64,000 nucleotides of DNA from Nelumbo lutea (lineage: Eukaryota; Streptophyta; Magnoliopsida; Proteales; Nelumbonaceae): assembly GCA_022828595.1 (NCBI GenBank), contig JAKGHH010000002.1, forward strand, positions 73,008,383 to 73,072,382, given 5' to 3'. This document shows positions 22,107-33,008 of the stretch, in pieces (positions within the stretch are counted from its first letter, which is position 1; each line of letters starts with the position of its first letter). The notes below the pieces were generated by a model. The model was not told the DNA's origin. It saw only the letters and a program-made list of their open reading frames with translations, and did not search any database. Both the position numbers and the translations under genes were made by a program.

Positions 22107-24232
22107 ATGAAAATTATTAGTCGGAATGTAAGAGGGTTAGGGAGTGCAAGGAAGAGAAGGGTGATCAAAGACCTACTCCGAAGGGAAAAACCTGATATTG
22201 TGCTGTTACAAGAATCCAAATTGATGGAATTAGATGGGAGATGGGTGAGGAGTTTTTGGAGGTCTAGAGGTTTAGGTTGGAGCTCGGCTCCTTCTTGGGG
22301 AGCCTCGGGGGGGATTGTAACACTGTGGAGGGAGGATGTGGTGGAACTAGTGGAAGAATTGATAGGCAGATTCTCAGTTTCCATTAAGTGCAAGAATGTA
22401 GAGAATGGGTGTGTATGGGTTTTAACTAATGTTTATGGTCCTAACTTTTATAAAGAGAGGAATGAGATGTGGAAGGAACTATATGCAATCAAGGGGCTAT
22501 GTGATGGTCCTTGGTGCTTGGGTTGGGATTTTAACGTCATTATATTCTCTAATGAAACCAGTAATCCCCAACAGGTAATCTCAACAAGCATGAGGAAATT
22601 TAATGGTTTTATTGAAGATTGTGATTTGAAGGAAATACCTCTGTTGCAAGCCAGTTACACTTGGTCCAACCTTCAGGAAACCCCTTTGTGCTCGAAGTTG
22701 GATAGATTCCTATTTAACCTTGCCTGGGAGAATAGTTTGGAAAACTTGGTTGCTAGGGCGTTACCCAGGGTCACCTCCGATCACTCGAATAGAGAACTTG
22801 GATGTAAAGGAATCTCACAATGGGCTGACCGAGGAGGACAGAGTGTTAAGGAGACAATTAAAAAAGGATTTGGAAGAGGTGTTATTGAGGGAAGAAATTA
22901 GTTGGAGACAAAAATCTAGACACAAGTGGATTAAGGAAGGCGATGGGAACACTGGATTCTTCCATGATTTGGCAAATGGGAGACGAAGAAAGAATTTTGT
23001 GACCAAGCTAGAGATAGGAGAGGAGGTGTTTACCAACCAGGATGACATAGCCAGAAAATTTGTGGACCACTTCAAATCGATTTATAGAAGGCCTTTGAGA
23101 GAGAGGACAGTCATAGAAAGGGTGGATTGGCCAAGAATTGATGGAGTGGCAAGGTGGCTGGAAAGGGATGTCGAGGAAGAAGAGATTAAGAAAGATGTCT
23201 TTATAATGGATAGATCCAAGGCTCTGGGTCCAGATGGCTTTACAATAGGTTTTTATCAAGACTGTTGGGAGGTGTTGAAAGAGGATCTAGCTGAAGTCTT
23301 TAAGGAATTTGCAGACAATCACACTATAAGCCCTGGAATTAATGCCACCTTTTTGGCCTTGATACCTAAGAAGAATGATGCCAACCACCCAAAAGATTAT
23401 AGGCCTATTAGTCTGGTGACAAGCATCTATAAAATTCTGGCTAAATAACAGATCATTAGTGAAACCCAGGGGGATTTCATTCAAGGGCGACAAATAACAG
23501 ATCAGATCTTAATTGCGAATGAGTGTGTAGAGGAACTGAAAATGTCTAGTAAGAGAGGATTCATTTGTAAATTGGATCTTGAAAAGGCTTATGATTTGGT
23601 GGACTGGAAGTTTCTTTTTGAGGTTATGCAAAACTATGGACTTGGGGACAAGTGGTGTAGTTGGATTTTTGGGTGTATCAGTACTTGTCATTACTCTATT
23701 CTGGTAAATGGTACGGTGAGAGACTTTTTCCCAGCTTGCAGGGGTGTCAGGCAAGGGAATCCACTTTCACCCTTCTTTTTTACCTTAGTAGCTGATGTGA
23801 TTAGTAGGATCATTACTAAGGCTGACAGCGAAGATGCCAATAGGGAGACACCAAGTCCCCGTTACCCACCTTCAGTTTGCAAATGACCTAATGATTTTTT
23901 GTGAAGGAGGTATTAGTGAAAAGGTAGCAAACCTAAAGGAGATAATAAAAGGATTTGAAAGTGTCTCTAATTTGAGAATAAATCTGGAAAAGAGCTGCAT
24001 AGTGGGTATAAATTTGGAGGTAGGGGAGGTCGAGGCTATTGCGGAGTGTCTTGAGTGTTCTACCTTTGCTTGGCCTATGTCATATTTAGGGCTTCCTTTA
24101 GGGGAAAATCCTAGGGAGAGTAGATTTTGGACCCCAATGATAGAAAAGTTTGAGAAGAGATTAGCCTCATGGAAGAGGAACTATATCTCTTTAGGAGGGA
24201 GAATTACCCTAATAAGAGCTACCTTTGGCTAA
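22107..24232 (+). pseudogene. LINE ORF2: endonuclease and reverse transcriptase
   Basis: The frame starts MKIISRNVRGLGSARKRR, followed by IVLLQESKL: the APE-type endonuclease with Asn and Glu catalytic blocks. The block normally GGDFN reads GWDFN (about 22520), and the terminal SDH is present (VTSDHS, about 22780) just before a frameshift. RT follows in the next frame (SKALGPDGFTIGFYQDCWE, then LALIPKKND and DYRPISLVTSIYKILAK). A stop at about 23446 and a short deletion precede QGDFIQGRQITDQILIANE and KLDLEKAYDLVDW. The palm motif is FAND instead of FADD (about 23880), so a catalytic Asp is lost. Another frameshift occurs near 23850. Not functional. Confidence 0.88.
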
Positions 24233-24471
24233 CTTACCTACCTATTATTTGTTTGTCATTAGGATACCAGTTAGGGAAGCCAGGAAACTGGAGAAGTTGA
24301 TGAGAGACTTCTTATGGGAGTCAGGACAAGAAAAAAAAGGATCACTTGGTTAATTGGGAAATTGTGTGCAGAAGTAAAGAAGAGGGGGGCTTGGGAATTG
24401 GGAGGGTAATTAGAAAGAATCAAGCTCTGTTAGGGAGATGGTTGTGGAGATGGCCTCTGTAAAGAGAGAGA

Positions 24472-25944
24472 TTGTGGCATGAGGTGGTGGGAAGCATTCA
24501 TGGGAGGTCAGAGAACGGATGGGATGCTGGTGTATCGAGGCAAGCTAACCTAGCAGCACCGTGGAAGGCTATTCACAACACCCTTCCTCAATTCCTCAAT
24601 TTTATCAGGTATGAAGTTTGTTCTGGCAACTCTGTTCTTTTTTGGGAGGATATTTGGGTAAGAGACTCACCGTTAAAGGACTTGTTCCCTTCACTTTTTC
24701 TATTTATTTGTACAAAAAAGAGGTGGTCTCAAAATTTGTTTCACCTTTGGGAACACTCTTAGATCCTACTTGGGATTTTGGGTTTCGTAGAGGACTTAGG
24801 GATGCTGAAATTGAGTCTCTTTCTATTTTGCTTGGTTGTCTTAATCAGGTTTGTTTGGATCCCTCCAAGCCAGATAAGAGAGTTTGGACTCCTAGACCCA
24901 TTGGAACCTTCTCTTGTCCTTCTTTCTTCAAGTCCATCTCTCAACTTTCTTCTCACCAACCCTTTCCGTCTAAAGAAATTTGGTGCAGGCCAGTCTCCCC
25001 AAAAATTATGGCTTTTTGTTGGGAAGTATTCCATGGGAAAGTTAACACTTTAGACAACCTACAAAAGAGAAGACATTTTCTCTGTATTTCTCCTAATTGG
25101 TGTATCCTCTGTAGAGCTCACGGTGAGGATTGTTACCATCTACTAGTATCTTGTCCCTTTTCTGCAGACCTTTGGGCTTGGCTACTTTCGTTGTTTGGGG
25201 GTAGTTGGAGTCTACCAGCAGAAGTTCACATGCTCTTCAACCATTCTACCTTTTATTGGCCTACAAAAATAGGGAGAACTATGTGGAGATGTGCTCGTGC
25301 TGCTTTGACTTGGACTCTTTGGGAAGAAAGGAATCTCAAAATTTTTCAAGACAAGGAAAGGAACAACCAAGATTTGAAAGACTGTGTTAAACAGGGCAAT
25401 ACATTGGCTGAAGACCTTGGAAATCTTCCATCAATTCTCCTTTAATGACCTTTGGAGAAATTGGTCAGCAGTAGCAAGGTGCTCATCTTTAAAGGACAAA
25501 TCAATTACAAGCTGGTCTCCTTCACCCGAAGGCTCTATAAAGTTGAACTTTGATGGAAGCAGCACGGGTAATCCGGGATTATCCGGAGTAGGGGGTGCTT
25601 TGAGAAATGAGAAGGGAGAGATTTTGTTACTCTACTCAGGTCCCTTGGGAATTGGGAACCCCATCAGGGCAGAACTCTTAGCTGCTGTACAAGGGGTGCA
25701 ATTTGCAAACCAGCTGGGGGTACAACACCTAATAATCGAGGGGGATTCCAAAGTGGTGGTGGGTTGGTTAAAAAATTCTGAAGAGGCTATGTGGCGATAC
25801 AAGAATGAAATGAAGAAATTTAGTTGGTTGACAAGGAATATGTTGGTCACTGTACAGTGGGTGGGGAGATCAGCAAATACTTTGTCAGATGTGTTAGCTA
25901 AGCAAGGGGAAAATAGGGAAGAATTATTTTGGGCTCAGTTGTGA
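24472..25944 (+). pseudogene. LINE ORF2 C-terminus: zf-RVT and RNase H
   Basis: After further shifts the frame encodes the zinc-binding RT-linked domain (VSPKIMAFCWEVFHGKVNTL and WCILCRAHGEDCYHLLVSC, about 24990-25170). A single open RNase H domain follows at about 25515-25944: LNFDGSSTGNPG, then RAELLAAVQGV, IEGDSKVVV and ANTLSDVLAKQG, so the Asp, Glu, Asp and Asp residues are all present. The RNase H is the best-preserved module of this copy. The stop at 25942 precedes the short 3' UTR. Confidence 0.85.
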
Positions 25945-26514
25945 TTATTGTTTTTCTTTCCTAGTTTACTTGTAAAAAAAGGAGATTATCTTGGTACTCA
26001 ACATAACCCAACCCCCTTTACAGAGGAAGATGGTTGATCTCCTAGAATTAAGAACACAAGATGTTTAACATCACTCTAGCTACTTGAATTCTTGAAGCAA
26101 TGCAAGTATGCAACTAGGAGATAAATAAACAGATCAAAAGTTTTAACATGTTTGAATTTTTAAGTGCTTGAAGCACTTTAGTACAATCCACATATTTTGC
26201 TTTTACTTGTACATTTTTACTTTGGATATATTTTATGTCTCATGTGTATATATTTTAATTTGAACCACGGGCTTCTTAAAATATTTAATTTCTTTAATAT
26301 TAAAGTTTTTATTTTTCCATTTTTTATTTTTTGATAAAAAATTTGCACCTCACTTCGAAAAGGAGTGCACCTCACCTTGTTCCTTGAGTGCTAAAAGGTT
26401 GTTGTGCTTTTCTTGTGCGTTGCCCTTTTAAAATATTGACTTGGATCAATCACAACGGATGTATCTTAAATTTGTGCTCACAGCTCACATTGTTTGAGGA
26501 GTCTCAAGGCTAAT

Positions 26515-26777
26515 ATTATCTAGCAAAGAGCCAAAGGGAAAAACTATGGCTGTAGGAGAGATACAAAACATAGAAGATATGGCATTGATGCTTGGCTGTA
26601 AGTTGGTGCACGTCCCTCAACCTATCTAGGGCTACCATTGACTGATATATGTATATCTAAGACAATTTGGAAACCAATCATAGAGTGTTCTGAAAGGATG
26701 CTAACATCATGGAAGATTATGTATCTTTCAAGGATGGTAAACTGCATTAATCAAAAGTGCTCTAGCTAACTTACCTA

Positions 26778-26808
<31 letters not shown>

Positions 26809-27494
26809 TTTCCTATCAATAACAGAATTCCAGTAGATTTATGATAAAACAATTACAGGAATAGGAGAGGTAAACTTTCTCGACTCTCCAAAGTAGAACT
26901 TTGCTATTACAATTGAGCCCAAAACAAATGATTTCTTCACACTCCTTGCTTAGCTAATACATCAGCAAAACCATTCGCAGTTCTTTTAACTCAACTGAAT
27001 TTCACATCCATATCTTGTTTCAACCACTTAAATCATTTATTTTCATTATTAAAAACCCAAAATCCTTTTTCTTCTTTTTGCAGCCACTCCACTACCAGCT
27101 TTGAATTGCCTTCTATATAATCAGCTTCCTTAGATTCATGTTGCCTTTGGCAGTCCCTCCATGACAGCCATAACCTCAGCCCTTAAAGAATCACCTACTC
27201 CAATTGGGTTGGCCTTACCTAATATTTTCTTTCCCTATTCCGTATTCCATTTGCAGTGGTAGAAAGATTGGAAAAACTCCAAAAGGATTTCCTATGGCAT
27301 CACTGGAGGGATGGGTGAGTTCAACTTAGTCAATTGGGATAAAATTTCTATACCTAAACAGAAAAGTGGCCTGGGTTTGAGAAGATTTTAGCAAGTTAAT
27401 ATTTGCATCACTAGAAAAATGTTGGTAGAGGTTTGGCTAAAAAATCAAGTGGCATATGGAGATGAACTGTGACTGCTAAATTTGGATACCAAAC
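26515..27494 (+). pseudogene. LINE RT fragment, split by an antisense LINE insertion
   Basis: The + strand matches the post-palm region of L1-type RT in several frames: STYLGLPLTDICISKTIW (about 26610-26665), ERMLTSWKIMYLSR, then after the insertion EFNLVNWDKISIPKQKSGLG (about 27315-27375) and ITRKMLVEVWLKNQVAYGDE. Compare the YLGLPLG and LASWKRNYIS blocks of the larger LINE upstream. Both ends are missing. It is cut at 26783-27213 by the antisense fragment and ends at the copia LTR at 27495. Confidence 0.75.
26783..27213 (-). mobile_element. 5'-truncated LINE (RNase H end) with a (GA)n tail
   Basis: The minus strand encodes the C-terminal RNase H of an L1-type LINE: IGVGDSLRAEVMAVMEG, then IEGNSKLVVEWLQKEEKG and TANGFADVLAKQG, followed by a 3' UTR. 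Its 3' end is a run of GA dinucleotides (CT on the + strand, 26783-26808) rather than poly(A). The identical 13-mer CTTACCTAATATT at 26770-26782 and 27214-27226 is the target duplication, so both ends are exact. It is a 431-bp 5'-truncated insertion in another LINE fragment. Confidence 0.85.
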
Positions 27495-27640
27495 TGTTGT
27501 AATGTGTAGCGGCATTTCTGCCCTTTCCTCTTGTATTTCTTATGAGCTGTCGCCCTAAGTATAAATACTAACTTAGATGCCGCCAGCTTTAGATTAATAG
27601 AATAGATTCTTCTCTTTTCTCTCTTCTCTGTCGAACTACA
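27495..27640 (+). repeat. 5' LTR of Copia-1 (146 bp)
   Basis: It starts TGTTGTAATGTG, carries a TATA box in AAGTATAAATACT (about 27557-27570) and ends GTCGAACTACA, directly followed by the PBS. It lacks a 28-bp segment (after GTAGCGG) and two CTCTTCT units present in the 3' LTR. Confidence 0.93.
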
Positions 27641-27652
27641 TGGTATCAGAGC
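27641..27652 (+). promoter_or_regulatory. Primer binding site of Copia-1
   Basis: TGGTATCAGAGC is a perfect complement to the 3' end of plant initiator methionine tRNA, the standard copia primer. It begins immediately after the LTR. Confidence 0.95.
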
Positions 27653-28247
27653 ATCTCTGATCTGGGCGCAAGCTTCTCTTTTCAGATTGTGGTTTCTTTC
27701 CTTTCCTGGAAATCTGTTTTTTCTCAGAATGTGGTTTCTTCTTCTGGGCGCAACCTTCAGCCCCTGATTTTTTCTTTCTTCTCTCTTGGTTGCTATACCA
27801 AAGAGAAGAGTGTGGTCAGCCAAATGCAGTAAAAGATCTCTCCAGATCTTTGGTGGCAACCGGATGTAGTAAGAGATCTTTCTAGATCTGTGGTGGCAAC
27901 CAAATGCAGTAAGGTATATTTTTGGATTTGTGGTGGCAGCTGAATGGATCAAAACTTGATTTTCTGAGGGTTTTTCTATGTGCTGTGGGTCGTGGAAGAT
28001 AGGTATATATTATTACATTCATACATAAACATTTGACCACTGTGAATGTCACAGTTTTGAGGCTGTAGGAACAGGTTGTCTCCTCCTCTTGTAAACCGAG
28101 GTGTTTCAACTAAGAGTTATCACCTACAGTACTGTTAAACATTTTTTTGGAGACTCCTTTTTTTTTTTTTTCAGCCGAAAAACCCTCTAGGCCTCTATAC
28201 CAGATTTGGTTTTTGAAAAAAAAAATAAAAACAGCAGTAGATTTTCT

Positions 28248-29100
28248 ATGAAAATGGCTACTAAGGATTCAGCAACCTCTAGTATTACTTCCCAGCAAGG
28301 AAACTTAAATGGGGGGATGGACAGCATGAATTTCTCTATGTCTATTACCCCCTTTGATGGTCTGAACTATCTGGAATGATCCAAAGGCATCAAACTTTAT
28401 GTTACAACCAGGGGGAAGGCTAGTTATATAAGTGTGGAAAAATAAAAGAACCAAAGTTTGGTACTGCTGAATATGATCGATGGGATCAAGAAAACAGCAT
28501 GATTATGCCATGGCTATTAAGCTCCATGTTACCTCATGTAAGGAAAAATTTCATATGGACTGACACAACCTGTGAAATTTGGGAACAAGCCAAGGCAACC
28601 AATTCTAAACAGAGGCACTTTGCCAAGATTTATCAACTTCAAGCAGAATCATCTATGTGTAAGCAAGGGGACCGTAGTCTATCTACATACTACTCAACCC
28701 TTACATCTGTCTGGAAGGAACTAGACTATTATCAGACCATTGACTGGAGGAATGATAAAGATGCACAGGACTATAAAAAACTTGTCTCCCAACAAGTTTT
28801 TGCTTTCTTGCATGGGCTGAATCCGGCTTATGAGCCTCTTCGGGTGCAGATTTTGGGAAGTAGGGAACTTCCTTCAGTTCAGGAAGTATATGCTCTAGTC
28901 CAATCTGAAGAGAGCAAAAAAAATCTTATGAATGTTTCTAAGGGGGAATAATTTGTTGCCCTAGTTGCAAGAGGGGATAACACAGGAATGAAAAAGGGAG
29001 AACCAAGGAAAGGTGAAGATAAAGACAAACTGTGGTGTACTTGCATCTAGAAGCCTAAACACACTCAAGAAACTTGTTGGGAGATAGTGGGCAACCAAAA
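28248..29100 (+). pseudogene. Copia-1 gag
   Basis: Gag starts at ATGAAAATGGCT (28248 or 28254) and contains FDGLNYLE-stop-SKGIKLY, where the TGA at 28377 replaces the usual Trp of the LNYxxW motif. A second open stretch (28499-28951) covers the capsid-like UBN2 region (WEQAKATNSKQ, FLHGLNPAYEPLR, YALVQSEES). A degenerate zinc knuckle (CTCI-stop-KPKHTQETCW) lies at 29038-29080. At least three frame breaks. Confidence 0.8.
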
Positions 29101-29375
29101 AACGAGACACTTCAAAGAAGTCTCCTCAGAAGAAATTTACTTCTGCAAATCTGACCACACAAGACTATCAACAAAATAATTGAGCTACTATTTTTCCCCC
29201 AAGAACAACCCAGTGGTTCCGATCCCAAGGAAGACATCATCAACTCCTTCAGAGATCATTTGGAATTGTATGGTAGGACACTCAGGCAGATAGATAGGTC
29301 GGTTCCTACCCCCTTCTACTTCATTCGCTTCTACATCAGGTAAAGATGCTTCTGCATTTCATGTGTGTACATCTG

Positions 29376-30660
29376 CTCCCGAGTCACCTTGGATCATTGA
29401 CTCAGTGGCATCAAACCATATGACTGGTAAGTCCAATCTCTTTTTAGACCTACACTCTTCTCTCTGGAAGGGATAAAGTGAGACTTGTTGATGGGTCTCT
29501 ATCCACCATCGTTGGTCAGGGATCTGTGTCCCTTCCTGATGGCATTATCTTATCCAATACCCTTCATGTTCCTAAACTTCCTATTAATTTGTTATCTATA
29601 AGCAATATTACTCAGTCCTTAAACTATTGTGTAACTTTTTCTCCCCATTCTTGTATTTTCCAAGATTTAACCTCGGGGAGGACGATTGGTAAAAGAAATA
29701 TGGTTGATGGCCTCTACATCTTGGAGAATAAAGTTGGTCCTGCGGCATCAACCTCTGTGAGTCTTATGAATCAATCTACAAACAGTCAACTGTGGTTATG
29801 GCATAATTTCCTTGGTCATTTGTCCTTTGAGTCTTTGAAAGTTGTGTTTCCTGAATTGTTCAAGTCAAACATGTTAGTTGAGCAAGCATTGTAGAACAAC
29901 TTTTTCATTAAATAATAAAAGATCTACTTTGCCTTTCCATGTTGTCTTTTCTGATGTTTGGGGCCTTGTAAACATACCTATTGAGGGTGGGTACAAGTAC
30001 TTTATCAGCTTTATTAATGACTATTCGAGATACACTTGGCTATATCCCATGTATTCGAGAGAAGAGGTACCCAAGATTGTGCAAGATTTCCATTGCATGG
30101 TTTTCACTCAATTTCATGTTGAAGTCCAAACCTTCCAGTCGGATAATGCGAAGGATTATTTCCATCATGACTTAGCCGAGTTTTTCTCCTCTCATGGGTC
30201 TCTTCATAGAAGCTCATGTGCTAGAACACCACAACAGAATGGCGTTGTTGAAAGGAAGAACCGCCATCTCCTCGAAGTTGCCCATAGAATGATGCTTCAC
30301 ATGCATGTTCCAAAATGGTTTTGGGTTGATGCTGTGATGGCTGTAGTTTATGTTATTAATCATATGCCATTGTGCCTCCTACAATACAAGGCCCCACATC
30401 AACTTCTTTTTCCTCAATCTCCTTTATTTTCCATTCTTCTACATGTGTTTGGGTGTAAGTCTTTTGTTCATAATCTCTCTCCTAGTCGGGGTAAATTGGA
30501 TCCCAAATCTGTTCCATGTGTTTTCTTGAGTTATCCCTCTTCTCAGAAAGATTACAAATGCTTCAATCCGACCACACATAATAACTTGTGTCGATGGATG
30601 TATCATTCTTTGAATCTGAACCCTTCTTCCAAGCCTCTCCTCAGGGGGAGAATAGTGTGA
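29376..30660 (+). pseudogene. Copia-1 protease and integrase
   Basis: The protease loop reads PWIIDSVASNHMTG at about 29388-29430; Gly of the DSGAS motif has become Val. The GAG-pre-integrase region with a zinc-binding His/Cys pattern (LWLWHNFLGHLSFESLK) is at 29790-29840. The integrase core (29878-30660) shows FSDVWG, QSDNAKDYF and NGVVERKNRHLLE, so all three DDE residues are visible. A frameshift near 29890 separates the pieces. Confidence 0.85.
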
Positions 30661-30899
30661 AGGAGGAGAGGCAAGGTCCAATTCCTCAAATTTCTCTTCC
30701 CTTTATTCCTAATTCCTCTCCATTTCATGTCTTCTTGAGGCGCTGTAAGGGAAAGCTGAATTCAAAGGCTGTGGAGCAACTTGAGACTATACATCCAACA
30801 CCATCTGACTTCTAGGTACCCTTGTTCCTTTTGATATTACTGAACCTATTGCTATTGATGACTCTACTAATGATCTTGATATCCCAATTGCTCATAGAA

Positions 30900-31455
30900 A
30901 AGGGGTTTGATCATGTACCACTAAGCATCCTATTGCTTAGTTCTTGTCCTACGAAAACATTGCTCCCTCATTTCGTGCCTTTTTGACTTCCATTGGTTGT
31001 GTCTCCATTCCCAAAAGTGTTGCAGATGCCTTATCTATACTTGAATGGACAGAGGCAATGAAGGAAGAAGTTAGTGCTCTTCACAAAAACAACACCTAGG
31101 AGTTAGTGAATCTTCCTGAAGGCAAAGAACTAGTGGGATGTAAGTGGGTATTCACAGTAAAGCATAGAGCATATGGGTCAGTTGAGAGGTATAAAGCCAG
31201 GTTAGTTGCAAAAGGGTATACTCAGGTGTATGGGGTTGACTACGCTAGGACTTTTGCCCCAGTTGCTAAAATGAACACTATTCGGATTATACTATCCTTG
31301 GCTGTTAACTTTGATTGGGAGCTCCACCAATTTGACATAAAAAATGCATTCTTAAATGGGGATCTGGAAGAAGTGTACATGATTCAGCATCCTGGGTTTA
31401 TAGCACAAGGGTGTGAAGGAAAAGTCTGCAAACTAAAAAAATCTTTATATGGTTT
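30900..31455 (+). pseudogene. Copia-1 reverse transcriptase, first half
   Basis: The + strand encodes the RT fingers: GCKWVFTVKHRAYGSVERYK, LVAKGYTQVYGVDYARTF and HQFDIKNAFLNGDLEEVYM. It ends in KVCKLKKSLYGL at 31455, where Copia-2 begins. The reading frame resumes after 36602. A TAG replaces the expected Trp codon at about 31097 (NNT-stop-ELV). Confidence 0.88.
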
Positions 31456-31795
31456 GAGATGTGATTCAAACCAATAAGATTAGTAGAATATTTTAGAATT
31501 AAGCAAAAGAAATTAGGGAAGAAGAAGACAACAAGAAAAAGAAGGAAGATTGGAGAAGAAAGGAGGAGTTCGATAATCTCCTCTTTCTCCCACTAATCCT
31601 TTTTAATAAACTTTCTTAAGTTACATAATTTACAAGATTGCCCTTAAGTAGGCGTCCACATCAGCATTATACTTAGAAAACATAAACAAGAGCTAAAGGC
31701 CCATAAAGAAAAGGCCCAATAAGAAAACATAACAAGAAAGAACCAATTAGAAAGACACGAATGGGGTAGGGCCCATTCGGCCTAGTCTCTTTACA
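31456..31795 (-). repeat. 3' LTR of Copia-2
   Basis: In element sense it runs from TGTAAAGAGAC to GAATCACATCT, ending CT rather than CA if the GTTTG duplication sets the boundary. The PPT adjoins it at 31796. Confidence 0.9.
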
Positions 31796-31807
31796 CTCCC
31801 CCTCAAG
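31796..31807 (-). promoter_or_regulatory. Polypurine tract of Copia-2
   Basis: The minus strand reads CTTGAGGGGGAG immediately before the LTR start TGTAAAG. This is a canonical plant copia PPT. Confidence 0.9.
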
Positions 31808-33008
31808 TTGAACATAGATATCCATCATGCCCAGCTTACTTATATAATGAGCCAACTTTCCTTTAGGAACACCTTTTATTAAAACATCAGCCAATTGTTC
31901 TTCAGAAGCAACAAATGGTAGGCAGGCTTCTCCTAAGGCAACTCTCTCTCGTATAAAATACCTATCAACTTCAATGTGCTTAATTCTGTCATGTTGAATA
32001 TAATTATGTGCAATGTTGATAGCAGCCTAGTTGTCACAATATAACATCATTAGCTTCTCACAGTCTATACCCAATTCATCTATAAGTGATTTCAACCACA
32101 AAAGTTCAGAAACTCCATGTGCCATTGCCCTGTACTCCGCTTCAGCTGAAGATCTTTCCACTATAGACTACTTACTCTTCCATGATACAATGTTCCCTGC
32201 TACCATAACACAGTAACCCGAAATAGACCTGCTATCATCAATACATCCAGCCTAGTCAGCATCAGTGTATGCTTCCAGCTTCATGTGTCCATGCTTAGCA
32301 AATAAGATACCTTTTCCCTGGAGTCCCTTTTAGATAGCACAAAACTCTCTCAGTAGCTGCTAAATGTGCATCTCTGGGAGAATGCATAAATTGCCTGATT
32401 ACACTAATTGCATAGGAAATATCTAACCGAGTCATGCAAAGGTATAGTAGCTTTCCGACTAGTCTTTGGAACACTCCCTTATCAAGCAACAGTTCACCTT
32501 TAGCTGTTGACAACTTATGATTTAGGTCAATAAGAGTAGAAGCAGGTCGAGCCCCCAGTTTCCTATTCTCTACAAGGAGATCAAGAACATACTTCCGTTG
32601 AGAAATGAAGATACCGTCTTTAGATTTGACAACTTCAATTCCTAAGACATATACCCCTGGAGGTAAAGACATATAGACCTCTTCATTTAGGTCTCCATTC
32701 AAAAAAGCATTCTTTACATCAAATTGATGAAGAGGCCAATCAAAAGTAGTAACTAAAGATAGCAAAAGTCGAACTGAAGTCATCTTGGCTACTAGGGTAA
32801 AAGTTTCTAAGTAGTCAATACGATACATCTGAGTATATCCTTTAGCAACCAAATGGGCCTTATATCTCTCGGTAGTACCATCAGAATGATACTTAATAGT
32901 GAACACCCACTTACAGCCAACCAATTCCTTTCCCTCAGGCCAATCCACAATTTCCCAGGTATTGTTCTTATGCAAAGCATCTAGTTCAGTCATCATAGCA
33001 TCCTCCAT
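31808..33008 (-). pseudogene. Copia-2 RT and RNase H with the RT core deleted
   Basis: The RT start is intact (LVGCKWVFTIKYHSDGTTER, HQFDVKNAFLNGDL, YMSLPPG). Then PPGVYV joins directly to LGIEVVKSKDGIFISQ at about 32650, so the segment that normally carries the YVDD catalytic motif is missing. The frame continues through KYVLDLL and GKLLYL to a stop near 32295. RNase H follows in other frames (AEYRAM and LYCDN-stop-AAINIAH around 32020-32150, QLADVLIKGVPKGKL near 31860). The loss removes polymerase activity outright. Confidence 0.88.

Larger units (their letters stand above)
19337..25988 (+). mobile_element. Nearly full-length plant L1-type LINE (inactive)
   Basis: ORF1 (about 19395-21870) is followed by ORF2 with endonuclease, RT, zinc-binding and RNase H domains (22107-25944) and a short A-run at 25974-25980. 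Plant L1 elements have this arrangement, including the C-terminal RNase H. A shared GAGATTA at 19337-19343 and 25982-25988 might be a short target duplication, but seven bases is weak support and the 5' end is therefore tentative. Frameshifts and stops in both ORFs make it inactive. It lies in the sense orientation within the COG4 intron. Confidence 0.85.
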
